Source: Candidatus Woesearchaeota archaeon | GTDB taxonomy: Archaea; Nanobdellota; Nanobdellia; Woesearchaeales; UBA12501 | Assembly (NCBI GenBank): GCA_030651375.1 | Contig: JAUSFM010000014.1 | Location: forward strand, 1-64,000 | Direction: 5' to 3' | DNA length: 64,000 bases | Program-made: the position numbers and the translations under genes | Shown here: positions 17,953 through 26,382 of the stretch, piece by piece | Layout of the letters: every line of letters begins with the position of its first letter | How positions within the stretch are numbered: the first letter of the stretch is position 1 | Notes under the pieces: model-generated | Told to the model about the DNA's origin: nothing | What the model saw: only the letters and a program-made list of their open reading frames with translations | The model's database searches: none

Positions 17953-18079
17953 AGTCGCCCCTTTTACTGTGCTCGACTGTCCCGTCCCGGACTGTGCTGG
18001 TGCTGCTCTGGGATGAGGAGAAAAACATCGCGGCAAATATATAAAGGTGTTGATTTCGGCAAAGGTTGAGCAAAAATAG

Positions 18080-18184
18080 AAATATTTATATATAAAAAGC
18101 CCTTGAATCGACATAACCTTTTGTTAATAAAGAATCGACAAAAATAACAACAGTTAACGAAAGAATCAAAATTGAGGTGACGAA
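18080..18184 (+). promoter_or_regulatory. Divergent promoter region with repeated GAATCGACA motifs
   Basis: Between smc and the plus-strand gene at 18185 lie TATTTATATATAAAAAG (18082-18098) and then GAATCGACATAAC and GAATCGACAAAAAT about 28 bases apart, with a weaker GAATCAAAATT copy, ending in the ribosome site GAGGTGACGAA. The repeated motif could be an operator for one or both genes. Confidence 0.4.
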
Positions 18185-18694
18185 ATGGCTGATGATACTA
18201 ATCGATACCTGCTTTCTATCGTGGCAGTGGTCGCAATAACCGGACTGTTTCTTTTGTATGGTCAGGATACTCCTACAAGTGCAGATGGCACAACCGGCCT
18301 TGCAGTAGGATACAACCCAGCATTAGGAGATGGGCCAACATTTGACGAAGAGGGCAACAAAATTTGCACCGGTCGCGTCAATGGAAATGAAATTGTCCCT
18401 GATTATATTAAGGGATGCCACGGCACGCACATGCGAATTAAGGATTGGGCAATGCTCCCCCCCGCAGTGAAGGCGTACTACAACCACAAGCAGGTGGCGT
18501 ACAAGCAAGTTGCACAAGGCAACCCTGCGTACGACTGGCCTACCGATGTAAAAGGTGCGGGCATCCGTACGGTGAAGGCATCAAAGGAAACCGGCGGTTC
18601 AGGACTGCCTGATCAAACCACAACCAACGAAGTTGAGATTGTCGAAGTGTTCGGCGCTGCCGGACAAGGACGATCAGTTTCAACGCTGGTTTAA
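18185..18694 (+). CDS. Short membrane-anchored extracellular protein
   Basis: A 169-residue protein with an N-terminal membrane helix (about 7-25), followed by ADGTTGLAV, the same arrangement as in the protein at 13700. The exposed part is hydrophilic with two cysteines (KICTG, KGCHG) and no recognised domain. The shared leader and the position on either side of smc suggest paralogy of the leader only. Function unknown. Confidence 0.7.
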   Translation: MADDTNRYLLSIVAVVAITGLFLLYGQDTPTSADGTTGLAVGYNPALGDGPTFDEEGNKICTGRVNGNEIVPDYIKGCHGTHMRIKDWAMLPPAVKAYYNHKQVAYKQVAQGNPAYDWPTDVKGAGIRTVKASKETGGSGLPDQTTTNEVEIVEVFGAAGQGRSVSTLV

Positions 18695-18761
18695 ATTTTT
18701 ATTTTTTAATTCTCTTTTTTTATCTCTTTGTTGATTGCAGCATAATAAAAAAGAACACTAA

Positions 18762-19424
18762 TTAGAAATCTGCCAGCAGTTTCTGCTTTTTCTTGCTTAT
18801 TTCACGAGTATATGATGCCCAGCTCTTTCGCATGATGCTGCCGTGCTGCGTGACATAGTCCCTGATGAAATGCTGAGTGAGCGGATCGGCCATGTAGCCG
18901 CTGCCAAAATCAATGCCAATTTTCGCCTTGAGTTTTTCAACTTCATCGTCGCGGATAACCTTGGCAAGGATTGACGCAGCGGAGACAATAGGATAATTTA
19001 CATCCGCCTTATGCTCGGCAATGAGTGGGATTTTCCGCAGCGGCGCATCAAGATTATTCTGCACATACTCTTTGTAGGCACGGCAATTTGGGCTGGGGCA
19101 ATCAAGAATGATTTTTTCTGGCTTCAGCTCGTTAATCATTTTTGCTGATTTGAGAGCTTCAAGCCAGTTGAGGTTGATGGATGAAGACAAAACCGCTGCG
19201 TCAACTTCTTCCGGTGGAATAACCAGCACGCGCAAATCCTTGACAATGGCCCGAATCTGCACACTCAGTTTGTCACGCTGTGCCGCAGTAAGCAGTTTCG
19301 AATCCTTAACGCCTATCTGTCTCAGTTTCGCTTCGTCACGGTCATCGACCAGCACGCCCACCATGACCAGCGGGCCGATCACCGGGCCGCGGCCTGCTTC
19401 TTCAATGCCGCAAACAAGAACCAT
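18762..19424 (-). CDS. rnhB: Ribonuclease HII
   Basis: A 220-residue type 2 RNase H that cleaves RNA in RNA-DNA hybrids. GIEEAGRGPVIGPLVMVGV carries the first acidic residues of the active site (DEAGRGP in most homologues; here EEAGRGP), followed by VKDSKLLT, LDCPSPN (Asp), AEHKAD and VSAASILAKVIRD. The first conserved Asp is Glu, which is unusual but conservative. Length is normal for archaea. Confidence 0.93.
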   Translation of the reverse strand: MVLVCGIEEAGRGPVIGPLVMVGVLVDDRDEAKLRQIGVKDSKLLTAAQRDKLSVQIRAIVKDLRVLVIPPEEVDAAVLSSSINLNWLEALKSAKMINELKPEKIILDCPSPNCRAYKEYVQNNLDAPLRKIPLIAEHKADVNYPIVSAASILAKVIRDDEVEKLKAKIGIDFGSGYMADPLTQHFIRDYVTQHGSIMRKSWASYTREISKKKQKLLADF

Positions 19425-19464
19425 ACGACAGGCGATTGAACAGCGTTTTATATAGTTTATGGTA

Positions 19465-19735
19465 CGTCTGCCACTATGGCCGGTTATGACGTTGTTTAAG
19501 GTTTTTGGCCTGAAGTGATTGCACTAATTCAACCATTACGAAAACGGGTTTTGCAAAACAGGCAAGAACCGAGCAAGATTCGGTGACGTTGCACCTTCTG
19601 TTTTTCCCGCGCAGCGAAAACGTGTCGCCACGTTTTCGCCTCTGATAGGCTGGTGCATGGTGCCGCGGCACCGCCCTATTTCCTCAACAGTTCGCTTCTT
19701 GCCGTTCCCGTTTGGGGTAGTGGCTCACACAAAAA
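19465..19735 (+). repeat. Palindromic repeat copy A
   Basis: An imperfect palindrome of about 255 bp in the gap between rnhB and the next gene. Outer arms GCCACTA (19470-19476) and TAGTGGC (19718-19724); inner arms include GGCAAGAA with TTCTTGCC; the centre at 19614-19639 is a 26-bp near-perfect palindrome built on GCGAAAACGTG/CACGTTTTCGC. Same orientation as copies B, C and E, reverse of D. Open frames through it show no conserved protein. Confidence 0.8.
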
Positions 19736-19842
19736 CAGACCAAGGGTGAAAATAGTTTAATCCAGAACAGCTCCTGCTCATCATCACCGACCTACAACAA
19801 ACTTTAAATACACCGGCGCCACCGCATTAATGAGGTGAGACA

Positions 19843-20247
19843 ATGGAACAAATCCAATACAGTGGACTGCACGATGTTGAAGAGGGTGACCGAAGAATTC
19901 TTGACAAGCTGTCAGCGGAATACTACGACAAAATCGCGCGCGAACTGAAAAATGAGACCGCGCTGCAGGTGCATATCAAGAGCTACAAGAAAATTGGCAA
20001 GCCAAAATTCTCAATCCATGTCAAGGCAATTGCGCCGACGCGCATTTTTGTCTCAACCAAGGCGCACGACTTTGATTTTGCAACGTGCCTGCACATGGCG
20101 TTTCGGGATTTGGAAACACAGATACATCACCGCCTGCACACTGATGACCAGAAACCAAAAAACATTTTCAAGCGCGGAGAAAAACCACTAACGCCTGAAT
20201 TCGCACGGCGGATTGGGCTGCACGTGAAGAATTTTTTTAGGAGATGA
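19843..20247 (+). CDS. Probable ribosome-associated HPF/RaiA-like protein
   Basis: A 134-residue basic protein whose middle (LQVHIKSYKKIGKPKFSIHVKAI) and AFRDLETQIHHRLH helix resemble the beta-alpha-beta-beta-alpha layout of hibernation-promoting factors, which bind the small ribosomal subunit. The Lys/Arg-rich tail would suit RNA contact. A TATA box (ACTTTAAATAC, 19800-19810) and SD GAGGTGAGACA support the start. The match is by pattern and remains uncertain. Confidence 0.5.
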   Translation: MEQIQYSGLHDVEEGDRRILDKLSAEYYDKIARELKNETALQVHIKSYKKIGKPKFSIHVKAIAPTRIFVSTKAHDFDFATCLHMAFRDLETQIHHRLHTDDQKPKNIFKRGEKPLTPEFARRIGLHVKNFFRR

Positions 20248-20269
20248 ATAACCCAGAACCAAGTCGGAA

Positions 20270-20281
20270 GCTTTATAAATA
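20270..20281 (+). promoter_or_regulatory. TATA box of initiator tRNA-Met
   Basis: GCTTTATAAATA ends 25 bases before the first base of the tRNA. Confidence 0.7.
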
Positions 20282-20305
20282 AACACCTTCTTTGGTAAAT
20301 CTTAG

Positions 20306-20380
20306 AGCGGGGTGGGGCAGCCAGGAGTGCCCGCAGGGCTCATAACCCTGAGGTCGGAGGTTCAAATCCTCCCTCCGCTA
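20306..20380 (+). tRNA. Initiator tRNA-Met (CAT)
   Basis: Acceptor AGCGGGG pairs with CTCCGCT, discriminator A. The A1-U72 pair and an anticodon stem with three consecutive G-C pairs (CAGGG/CCCTG, loop CTCATAA) mark it as the initiator. T-arm GGAGG-TTCAAAT-CCTCC. Its 3' end is duplicated 136 bases downstream. Confidence 0.95.
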
Positions 20381-20383
20381 TTT

Positions 20384-20494
20384 ATTTTTTTATAAGTTGA
20401 GAAACAGGGTTATAGTTGCGCGAAGCGCGGTTTTCTCCGGAGGAGAAAACACGTTCGTCGTTCGCAACAGTTTTTTGCGAAGCAAAAAAATGTT
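20384..20494 (+). repeat. Hairpin-rich element after tRNA-Met
   Basis: About 110 bases with a GCGC-GAA-GCGC hairpin, a 9-bp stem at 20430-20450 (GTTTTCTCC/GGAGAAAAC) that is identical to one after tRNA-Gln, and a T-run/A-run hairpin at 20471-20490 (TTTTTTGC-GAA-GCAAAAAA), the reverse complement of the hairpin found at tRNA-Gln, -Ser and -Pro. No coding capacity. Confidence 0.75.
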
Positions 20495-20520
20495 GGTTTA
20501 CATCCTCCCTCCGCTATTTT
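20495..20520 (+). pseudogene. Truncated 3' duplicate of tRNA-Met
   Basis: This segment repeats the T-loop, T-stem and acceptor 3' strand plus flank of the intact tRNA-Met (20359-20383) with two mismatches; the last 18 bases are identical. No 5' half is present. The next coding region starts 15 bases later. Confidence 0.85.
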
Positions 20521-20534
20521 TATTTTAAGAGTAT

Positions 20535-21038
20535 ATGAATCAACACACGAAAAAACTGGATATGGGTACATGGCTGTACATAGGGCTCTTTTTATTGTTG
20601 ATAGTCTATTATTTGGCTGATCTCCTTCTGTTTTTTAAACTCTTGAGTGCAGGGCATACTCGAAGTGCACTCATACTAAAAGGGGGATTTCATGTCACAT
20701 GGCTCGTGGTCTTTGGAGTAGCAATAAAAAAAAGTATGAGCGACTATTATAAAAAAAGAAAGTGGGAAAAAATAGTGACCGCAGGATTGTGTAGTTTTTT
20801 CTTGGTTGTAGCTCTCGTACTAAGCATAGACCTGTTCTTAGATGGGATAGATGGTAAAAAAGTATGTATGGAGGGTATGGTAACCGAGAGTACGCATGGA
20901 TGGAAATACGCTCCATCAAAAATAGTTATTAATGGAGAGCTGCTCTACCCGGGCAGAGATATTCAAGAAGGTGGGCAGTATCATGTTTGTTTTTTACCGC
21001 ACAGCAAATATGTCGTTGAGATCCAGCCGATTGGGTGA
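20535..21038 (+). CDS. Small integral membrane protein, unknown
   Basis: A 167-residue protein with three predicted membrane helices (about 12-35, 45-66, 80-102) and a C-terminal soluble part of some 60 residues with KVCMEGMVTES and YHVCFLPHSKYVVEIQP. More AT-rich than its neighbours. It starts 15 bases beyond the duplicated tRNA-Met end, so it may have arrived with, or be expressed through, that locus. No family recognised. Confidence 0.6.
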   Translation: MNQHTKKLDMGTWLYIGLFLLLIVYYLADLLLFFKLLSAGHTRSALILKGGFHVTWLVVFGVAIKKSMSDYYKKRKWEKIVTAGLCSFFLVVALVLSIDLFLDGIDGKKVCMEGMVTESTHGWKYAPSKIVINGELLYPGRDIQEGGQYHVCFLPHSKYVVEIQPIG

Positions 21039-21089
21039 GATACGCTCGATTCAACCAAAACATTGATAAAACAAATTCTTTTAAGTTGA

Positions 21090-21503
21090 ATGATGGCAGA
21101 GCAGCATTTTTATTTTGATACCTCAATCTGGATGGACATATATGACGAACGAGGGCATAATGGAGAAGTTGCGAGAAAGTTGATGGAAAAAATTGTGATG
21201 GACGATGATATTGTTCTATATTCAGATGCTATTGTTGCCGAATTGAAAAAGCTTGGCTTCTCAGAATATGAGATTAATCAGATGTTTAGTATCGCAAAGC
21301 CAGACCACATCAGGAGAGTTCAGTCAACAAAAAATCAAATTGAAGAGGCACAACGAGTTGCACAACAGAGAGATGTTCCGCGCCGTGATGCGCTTCACGC
21401 AATTCTTGCACGCGACCATGAGGCACAGCTGATCTCTCGTGACTGGGATTTTGAGAAATTGAGAGACATTACGAAAGCGAAAAAACCGGAGGATTTAATT
21501 TGA
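21090..21503 (+). CDS. PIN-domain ribonuclease, probable toxin
   Basis: A 137-residue PIN-fold protein: FDTSIWMD at the N-terminus supplies the first acidic residue, IVAELKK the second, and RRDALHAILARDHEAQLISRDWDFEKL the remaining acidic cluster. PIN toxins cut RNA. An RHH antitoxin-like gene lies on the opposite strand and overlaps its end by nine bases, so the pair is convergent, unlike the usual antitoxin-toxin operon. Start ATG at 21090 or 21093. Confidence 0.8.
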   Translation: MMAEQHFYFDTSIWMDIYDERGHNGEVARKLMEKIVMDDDIVLYSDAIVAELKKLGFSEYEINQMFSIAKPDHIRRVQSTKNQIEEAQRVAQQRDVPRRDALHAILARDHEAQLISRDWDFEKLRDITKAKKPEDLI

Positions 21504-21770
21504 CGAAAGACCAAGATTTTTTGCAAGTTCTTTGAATGTTTCTTCTCCCGCGCGGTGTATATCCGCATCCGTAATTTTTCTTCCTTTGTGTTTACCGGCA
21601 CCGTATGCCCGTTCAAGCCGAAGGAGCGCTGCCCGCTTTTCGATGTCCTTGATTTTGTCTCGAACAGCTTCGCGAATGAATTCTGTTTTTGTCGCATACC
21701 GATTTTCTTTCATGACTTTTTCTATGTCGTGGATGAAGCTCTCTTCGAAGCGGAGTGAAACGGTTTCCAT
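21495..21770 (-). CDS. Ribbon-helix-helix protein, probable antitoxin
   Basis: A 91-residue protein. METVSLRFEESFIHDIEKVMKENRYATKTEFIREAVRDKI is a clear RHH DNA-binding domain (beta strand 1-7, two helices), with a basic middle and an acidic C-terminal helix suited to binding the PIN partner. It is similar in plan to the RHH gene at 39839. The TATA-like run near 21785-21800 on this strand is close to the start. Confidence 0.8.
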   Translation of the reverse strand: METVSLRFEESFIHDIEKVMKENRYATKTEFIREAVRDKIKDIEKRAALLRLERAYGAGKHKGRKITDADIHRAGEETFKELAKNLGLSSN

Positions 21771-21830
21771 TGTATTACATAGTAATGCATAGTAATATAT
21801 AAAGATTTCGGGAATTATCTCGATTTTGAT

Positions 21831-24800
21831 TTAAAATTGCCGAAGCCCTTCTCTCGGCGGCTGTTCTTTTTTCTCGAACACTGACTTTATTTTGTCCCAC
21901 ACGTCAGAGAGTTTTTGCTTGAAGCCGCCTGCGGCCACTGCACTGGCAGTAGTGTTCGCTGCCGGTTTTTGGACAATCCCCATCTCGCTGAATGTTTTCT
22001 CAATCAACTTTGATGGAACATCATACTGTGCAAGGTGTTTCGCCAACATCTCTTTGGAATAGCCGCGCTGGCCGTAGTATTTGATGTAGTCAATCATCTT
22101 TTGTTTTTTGTAATCAGGAATTGCCTCGAGCTTTTTGTTTTCGTAATAGTTGTAGCCGGCAAATCCGCCGCCACCGAGCACCGCAAGTGCCGCGAGTGTT
22201 ATCAAAATATACAGCCAGATGTTGGGCCCTTCTTTTAATTCAGGAAGCGGCTGTTCGCTCGGCCGCGCAGGATAGGGTGATTCTGGCGCAACTTCTTCAA
22301 CTGGCTGAACCGGAAGTGGTGCATATTCTTGCAACGGCATTGATGGCGCGCCGCTCGGTGCGAGAGCGACACCACTTGTATCAAGGGGGGATGACGCTAC
22401 GGGTGTTTGGCCGCAATCCTGCGGGCAGTTGAGCTGGTTTTCAGCGAATGCAGATTGGCAGAGTCCGTCGCCACAGATGACTTGTCGACTGGCACGTCTA
22501 CGACCGCCTCCACTTCCTCCACCACCGCCACCGCTTCCTCCGCCGCCTCCACCACCGCCTCCTCCACTGCTACTGCTTCCGGTGTCTCCACTTGTTGCAG
22601 CGGCTGAAGCAGCAGTTTCTGTGACGCAGCGTCCGGCAGCAGCATCGCAGCCGCGCGGACAGACAACTGGCTCTTGCCGGTAGCCCTCGGGCTGCGCAGC
22701 ATCGCACGTAAACGTAAACAAAATATCAGTGCTCTGGTCACTGCATCGCGGAGTTAATGACTGTATCTGGCCAGTGGAATCCCGCGCCATGACTGAGCCA
22801 ATAGAAGGAGATGAACATTGTTGGTCTGGTGGAAGAACTGCACTTGCTCCAGCACTGCCTCCTCCGCCTGCAGGCTGGCCAGCAGCCCCTGGACTAACTG
22901 CGCACGCGCCATTCTGACAACCGTTCGGGCATTGGAACGGCTGGAGCGCAGCAGCAGTTGCACTGACACATTCGTATTGAGTAAGGCCAGTGGAATCACA
23001 GGTGTCGCGCTGCGTCGCAAGCTGGAAGGTGGCAGTATCAAAATAAATAGCGCGCCCTTTTTTCTCAGGAACATTTTGAGCGTCGCTGTCGTAACAGTAG
23101 GATGGATTAAACACCGCGTCAAAGCAGGCTGCATTTTCTGGAGCGCCGAGCGCTGCTTTTGCCGCAGCATCGTCGAGGTTGCGTAGTGATTCAACTTTTG
23201 CCTGACACTCTGCATCAAGTCCCGCTGGGATGCAGCTGCCGAGGAATGAGCGAATGTGATCGAGGATAGGGCGTGAGGAATGTTGTGCAAGACGGATGTT
23301 GAAGGTAATTTGTTTGCATTCTTCGAGTGCAGGGTCTTCAGCATCAGCGCAGACGGAATCGGTGCATACCTGATCGCCAGGACATTCGAAGTCGGTGGCG
23401 CACGACTGGCCACCTGCTGCAGGAACAACAGGTGCACCTGCACTGCCAGCAACACACGCGCCGGCTTGGCATTGGTCGCATACTGCTGCTGCTTCACTCA
23501 TCGCACCAAGTGCATCACACGTGTAGCTCACGGTGCGGCAATTTTCTCCGGTGCACGCCGCGGTTGGAGTAAATGAAGCAATAGTTCCCGAGAGGAGGAA
23601 TTGTTTGAGCGCAAGGGGAACGAGTTCAGGTTCTGCAAGCCGCGCTGCCTGACACTGTCCGTTGACGCAGCCATTCGCACATTCCAGTGCTTGCTCTTCA
23701 ACAAAGTTTAATTGCGCGTTGCACGCGTACTGAACAGCCCTGCAATTTCCTGCAGCACAGTTTTCAACAGGAGTGAATGAGGGAAGATTGCCAAGAAGTA
23801 ATTGTTTCACGTCGTCAGGAAGCAGGACGGGAGCAGGGAGAAGCAATGCAGCAACGGCATTGGCACAATGGTTATTGACACAAACTAAATCAGCTGCGCA
23901 GTTAACATCAACTTTACAAAACGTGTTCAGAGCACGTTCGGCATCTTCGATGCATGCATTGAGATTCTCGCACACTTCATTCACACCACATGCTGCGTCA
24001 TTATTTTCACAGCCAATGGGTGGAACAGCACCAATTTCAAGAGAAGAAACACCGGCAGTTGGCACCTCTTCAATGCCATTAAAAATGTACGAGCCGCTAA
24101 AAGAATTTTGCGCGCCGAACGCGTTGTCAGGAACAACAACGGTGTACGTGATATCCATGTCAGGAACACTTCCAGGTGGAAGTGAAATTCCAGGAATCAA
24201 ACCCCAACGGATTTGTCCATTTAGAAACGCGCCATTGTTTGAAATAACAGGATCAACATTCCATCCTGCTGGAGGTGTTTCAGTGATGAATAACGATTGA
24301 GCAGGATTGTTTTCATCGGCGTCAACATGGAGCCGAACCGTGACTCTGCTGTTGGGTGATGCTTGTGCTGGATCAAATGCACGGACAACGGTTCCTGCAG
24401 AATGCACGAGTGCACACACGCCATTAATGCACTGCGCGTTTTCAACGCAATCAGCATTTGCTTGGCAAGCGCCGCCGACGGAAATTGTTCCAAAAGATTG
24501 GGCGGGCTCTGCAGCAGGAGGTTCGGGAACAGGGGGAGGCACTTCAGGTGGTGGCACTGCAGGAGGCTCGGCAGCTGGTTGCGCAACACATCTTCCTGCC
24601 TGACAAAGATCACTTTGGCACATACGATTACTCAAGCACTGCGCACCGTCTATGGTGCGTGGAACACAAATTAATTTATCAGGACTGCAAAAAGCGGCAT
24701 CATCACAGGGTTCATGTGTTTGAACATTGCATGCTGCAGCAACTCCTGCTGCGGGTTGTTGAGGTACCGGCACCGCGCCAATAGAGAGTATGTTGCTGCC

Positions 24801-25223
24801 GATAATATTTGCTTCAGCGCCAACGCCGAAAAGATATGTTCCAGCAAACTGATGCCTGCTTTGGTCGAGCGCACCAACTGGTGCATGCGCAGTGTATGTA
24901 ATGGTCATGTCGGGAACATTTCCAGGAGGAAGTGAAAGTCCAGAAATCAGTCCCCAGCGGATTTTTCCATTTTGAAACGCGCCGTTGTTTGAGATACCAT
25001 CCGCAGTCCATCCTGCAGGAAGCGTTTCAGTGATGAAGAGTGAATTTTCAGGAGCAGCAGGATCCGCTTTGACAACGAGATTAACAACCGCTGCGCCGCC
25101 CGGAGGAATGGTATCTTGAGAAAAGCCACGTGAAACAGCTGAAACTGCTGAAACAAGGGGGAGCATAAGAAGTATTGTAAGAAGTGCAAATAGGGTTATC
25201 ACGCTCAATTGTTTTTTTCCCAT
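21831..25223 (-). CDS. Large cysteine-rich cell-surface protein with C-terminal membrane anchor
   Basis: About 1130 residues from the ATG at 25223 (an in-frame ATG at 25247 overlaps the upstream gene). Signal peptide at residues 1-28; two copies of a beta-sandwich repeat with the shared core NNGAF-NG-IRWGLI and LPPG-VPDM (about residues 30-145 and 275-400); multiple disulfide-rich modules; a poly-Ser/Gly stretch; an ICGDGLCQ...CPQDCG module; a membrane helix near residue 1035 (IWLYILITLAALAVL); and a cytoplasmic tail of about 90 residues (KKQKMIDYIKYYGQRGYSKEML). Likely an adhesin or S-layer-associated protein. Last gene of the operon. Confidence 0.8.
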   Translation of the reverse strand: MGKKQLSVITLFALLTILLMLPLVSAVSAVSRGFSQDTIPPGGAAVVNLVVKADPAAPENSLFITETLPAGWTADGISNNGAFQNGKIRWGLISGLSLPPGNVPDMTITYTAHAPVGALDQSRHQFAGTYLFGVGAEANIIGSNILSIGAVPVPQQPAAGVAAACNVQTHEPCDDAAFCSPDKLICVPRTIDGAQCLSNRMCQSDLCQAGRCVAQPAAEPPAVPPPEVPPPVPEPPAAEPAQSFGTISVGGACQANADCVENAQCINGVCALVHSAGTVVRAFDPAQASPNSRVTVRLHVDADENNPAQSLFITETPPAGWNVDPVISNNGAFLNGQIRWGLIPGISLPPGSVPDMDITYTVVVPDNAFGAQNSFSGSYIFNGIEEVPTAGVSSLEIGAVPPIGCENNDAACGVNEVCENLNACIEDAERALNTFCKVDVNCAADLVCVNNHCANAVAALLLPAPVLLPDDVKQLLLGNLPSFTPVENCAAGNCRAVQYACNAQLNFVEEQALECANGCVNGQCQAARLAEPELVPLALKQFLLSGTIASFTPTAACTGENCRTVSYTCDALGAMSEAAAVCDQCQAGACVAGSAGAPVVPAAGGQSCATDFECPGDQVCTDSVCADAEDPALEECKQITFNIRLAQHSSRPILDHIRSFLGSCIPAGLDAECQAKVESLRNLDDAAAKAALGAPENAACFDAVFNPSYCYDSDAQNVPEKKGRAIYFDTATFQLATQRDTCDSTGLTQYECVSATAAALQPFQCPNGCQNGACAVSPGAAGQPAGGGGSAGASAVLPPDQQCSSPSIGSVMARDSTGQIQSLTPRCSDQSTDILFTFTCDAAQPEGYRQEPVVCPRGCDAAAGRCVTETAASAAATSGDTGSSSSGGGGGGGGGGSGGGGGGSGGGRRRASRQVICGDGLCQSAFAENQLNCPQDCGQTPVASSPLDTSGVALAPSGAPSMPLQEYAPLPVQPVEEVAPESPYPARPSEQPLPELKEGPNIWLYILITLAALAVLGGGGFAGYNYYENKKLEAIPDYKKQKMIDYIKYYGQRGYSKEMLAKHLAQYDVPSKLIEKTFSEMGIVQKPAANTTASAVAAGGFKQKLSDVWDKIKSVFEKKEQPPREGLRQF

Positions 25224-25228
25224 GAACA

Positions 25229-26365
25229 TCAACCTTGGTGTATCCACACGGTAACTGCATTTGCAACATCAGGCATGGTGATTGATTCATCGCCGCCCAC
25301 CCATTTTTGGACATACGACTCAATTTCAGGCATTGAGATTGCACCATCACAATTCGAATCAGCGCGAGTATTCTCATTGGCGCAGGCAGCAGCAGGAATG
25401 GGAGGAGGCGGAATTGTACATGCATCTTTAAGACACATGAAACCGAGTTGTTGCATGCAATCTGCATCTTCATCACAGGCGAGACCATCGCCGCCTGCCT
25501 CTTGACAGGTAAACAATTCAGGATGGCCAACTTCATCAATGCTGCCCCTGCATACAAGACCTGCCTGACATTCTTCATTCTTTTGACAGGAAGTAGTAGA
25601 TGGTTTCAACACAGGAGCAGGTGGAACAGGTGGCTCTGCTTCAACATTTGGAGGAGGTATCGTACATGCATCGTTAAGACATATGAAACCACGTTGTTGT
25701 ATGCAGTCAGCATTTTCGTCACAGGCAAGGCCATCACCGCCTAGCTCTTGACAGGTAAATAATTCAGGATGACCCACTTCATCAATACTGCCACGGCAAA
25801 CAAGACCTGCCTGACATTCTGCATTCTTTTGGCAAGAAGTGGTAGCGGGTTTGAGCACAAGAGCTGGAACAGGATCAGGCGCGGGAACTGGTGCTGGCTC
25901 GACAAGCGGCGCCGGCGCCTGCACCGTCACTTGGGTATCACCGGCAATCGGCACACTCACTTGCATACTTTCAAAAATGTAGGTGCCGCTGAACGGGTAT
26001 ACCGCAGCTTTTTGCGGCGCGCGCACGATGTAGCCGTAGGATATATTTTGCACTGGCACCTTGGGGTCAAGACCATCAACAATAGTGATGCTTAATAGGT
26101 TGCCATCCTGCGTGAGACCACCTGCATTAACAATCGTCCAACCGACGGGAACCGTTTCATCAATAATATAGGCGCCTTCAATACCGACTTCGTTAACCGT
26201 GAGCTGTACTTTAATTTCAGCGCCCGGTGCAACGATTGGTGAAGAGAAACTGCGGGTGACTGTTGAGCCGACTACAATCGGTGCGAGAGGCGCAGCAGTG
26301 ATGAGCGGTACCACTAACAAAAACAAGACTATGCTCAAGATGGTTATTGTTTTTTGTTTTGCCAT
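25229..26365 (-). CDS. Secreted cysteine-rich protein with dockerin-like EF-hand tail
   Basis: 378 residues. Signal peptide at 1-24, then a beta-sandwich similar to those of the downstream protein (TVTRSFSSPIVAPGAEIKVQL...ETVPVGWTIV). Two near-identical 82-residue cysteine-rich repeats follow (SCQKN-ECQAGLVCRGS...). The C-terminus (RADSNCDGAISMPEIESYVQKW) matches the calcium-binding loop D-x-N-x-D-G-x-I-x3-E of dockerin/EF-hand modules. No membrane anchor is visible, so it may attach through the dockerin-like tail. Confidence 0.8.
   Translation of the reverse strand: MAKQKTITILSIVLFLLVVPLITAAPLAPIVVGSTVTRSFSSPIVAPGAEIKVQLTVNEVGIEGAYIIDETVPVGWTIVNAGGLTQDGNLLSITIVDGLDPKVPVQNISYGYIVRAPQKAAVYPFSGTYIFESMQVSVPIAGDTQVTVQAPAPLVEPAPVPAPDPVPALVLKPATTSCQKNAECQAGLVCRGSIDEVGHPELFTCQELGGDGLACDENADCIQQRGFICLNDACTIPPPNVEAEPPVPPAPVLKPSTTSCQKNEECQAGLVCRGSIDEVGHPELFTCQEAGGDGLACDEDADCMQQLGFMCLKDACTIPPPPIPAAACANENTRADSNCDGAISMPEIESYVQKWVGGDESITMPDVANAVTVWIHQG
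25367..25858 (-). repeat. Intragenic tandem duplication, period 246 bp
   Basis: Two consecutive units (25858-25613 and 25612 to about 25367) encode the 82-residue cysteine-rich repeats of the dockerin-tailed protein. Most residues and many silent positions are shared, which points to recent duplication. Confidence 0.8.
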
Positions 26366-26382
26366 GGTGGTTGTGATGAGGA

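Noticed and set aside
17953-18114. 54-codon N-terminal extension of SMC
   Set aside because: It is not SMC-like, lies upstream of the normal first residues, and covers the TATA region of the gene.
22490-22620. Apparent short tandem repeats (GGA/GGT-like) that could suggest a CRISPR or satellite
   Set aside because: They encode the poly-Gly/Ser linker of the large surface protein. No regular repeat-spacer pattern and no cas genes occur in the window.
23773-24300. 175-codon plus-strand frame and others within the surface operon
   Set aside because: Shadows of the cysteine-rich coding frame on the minus strand.
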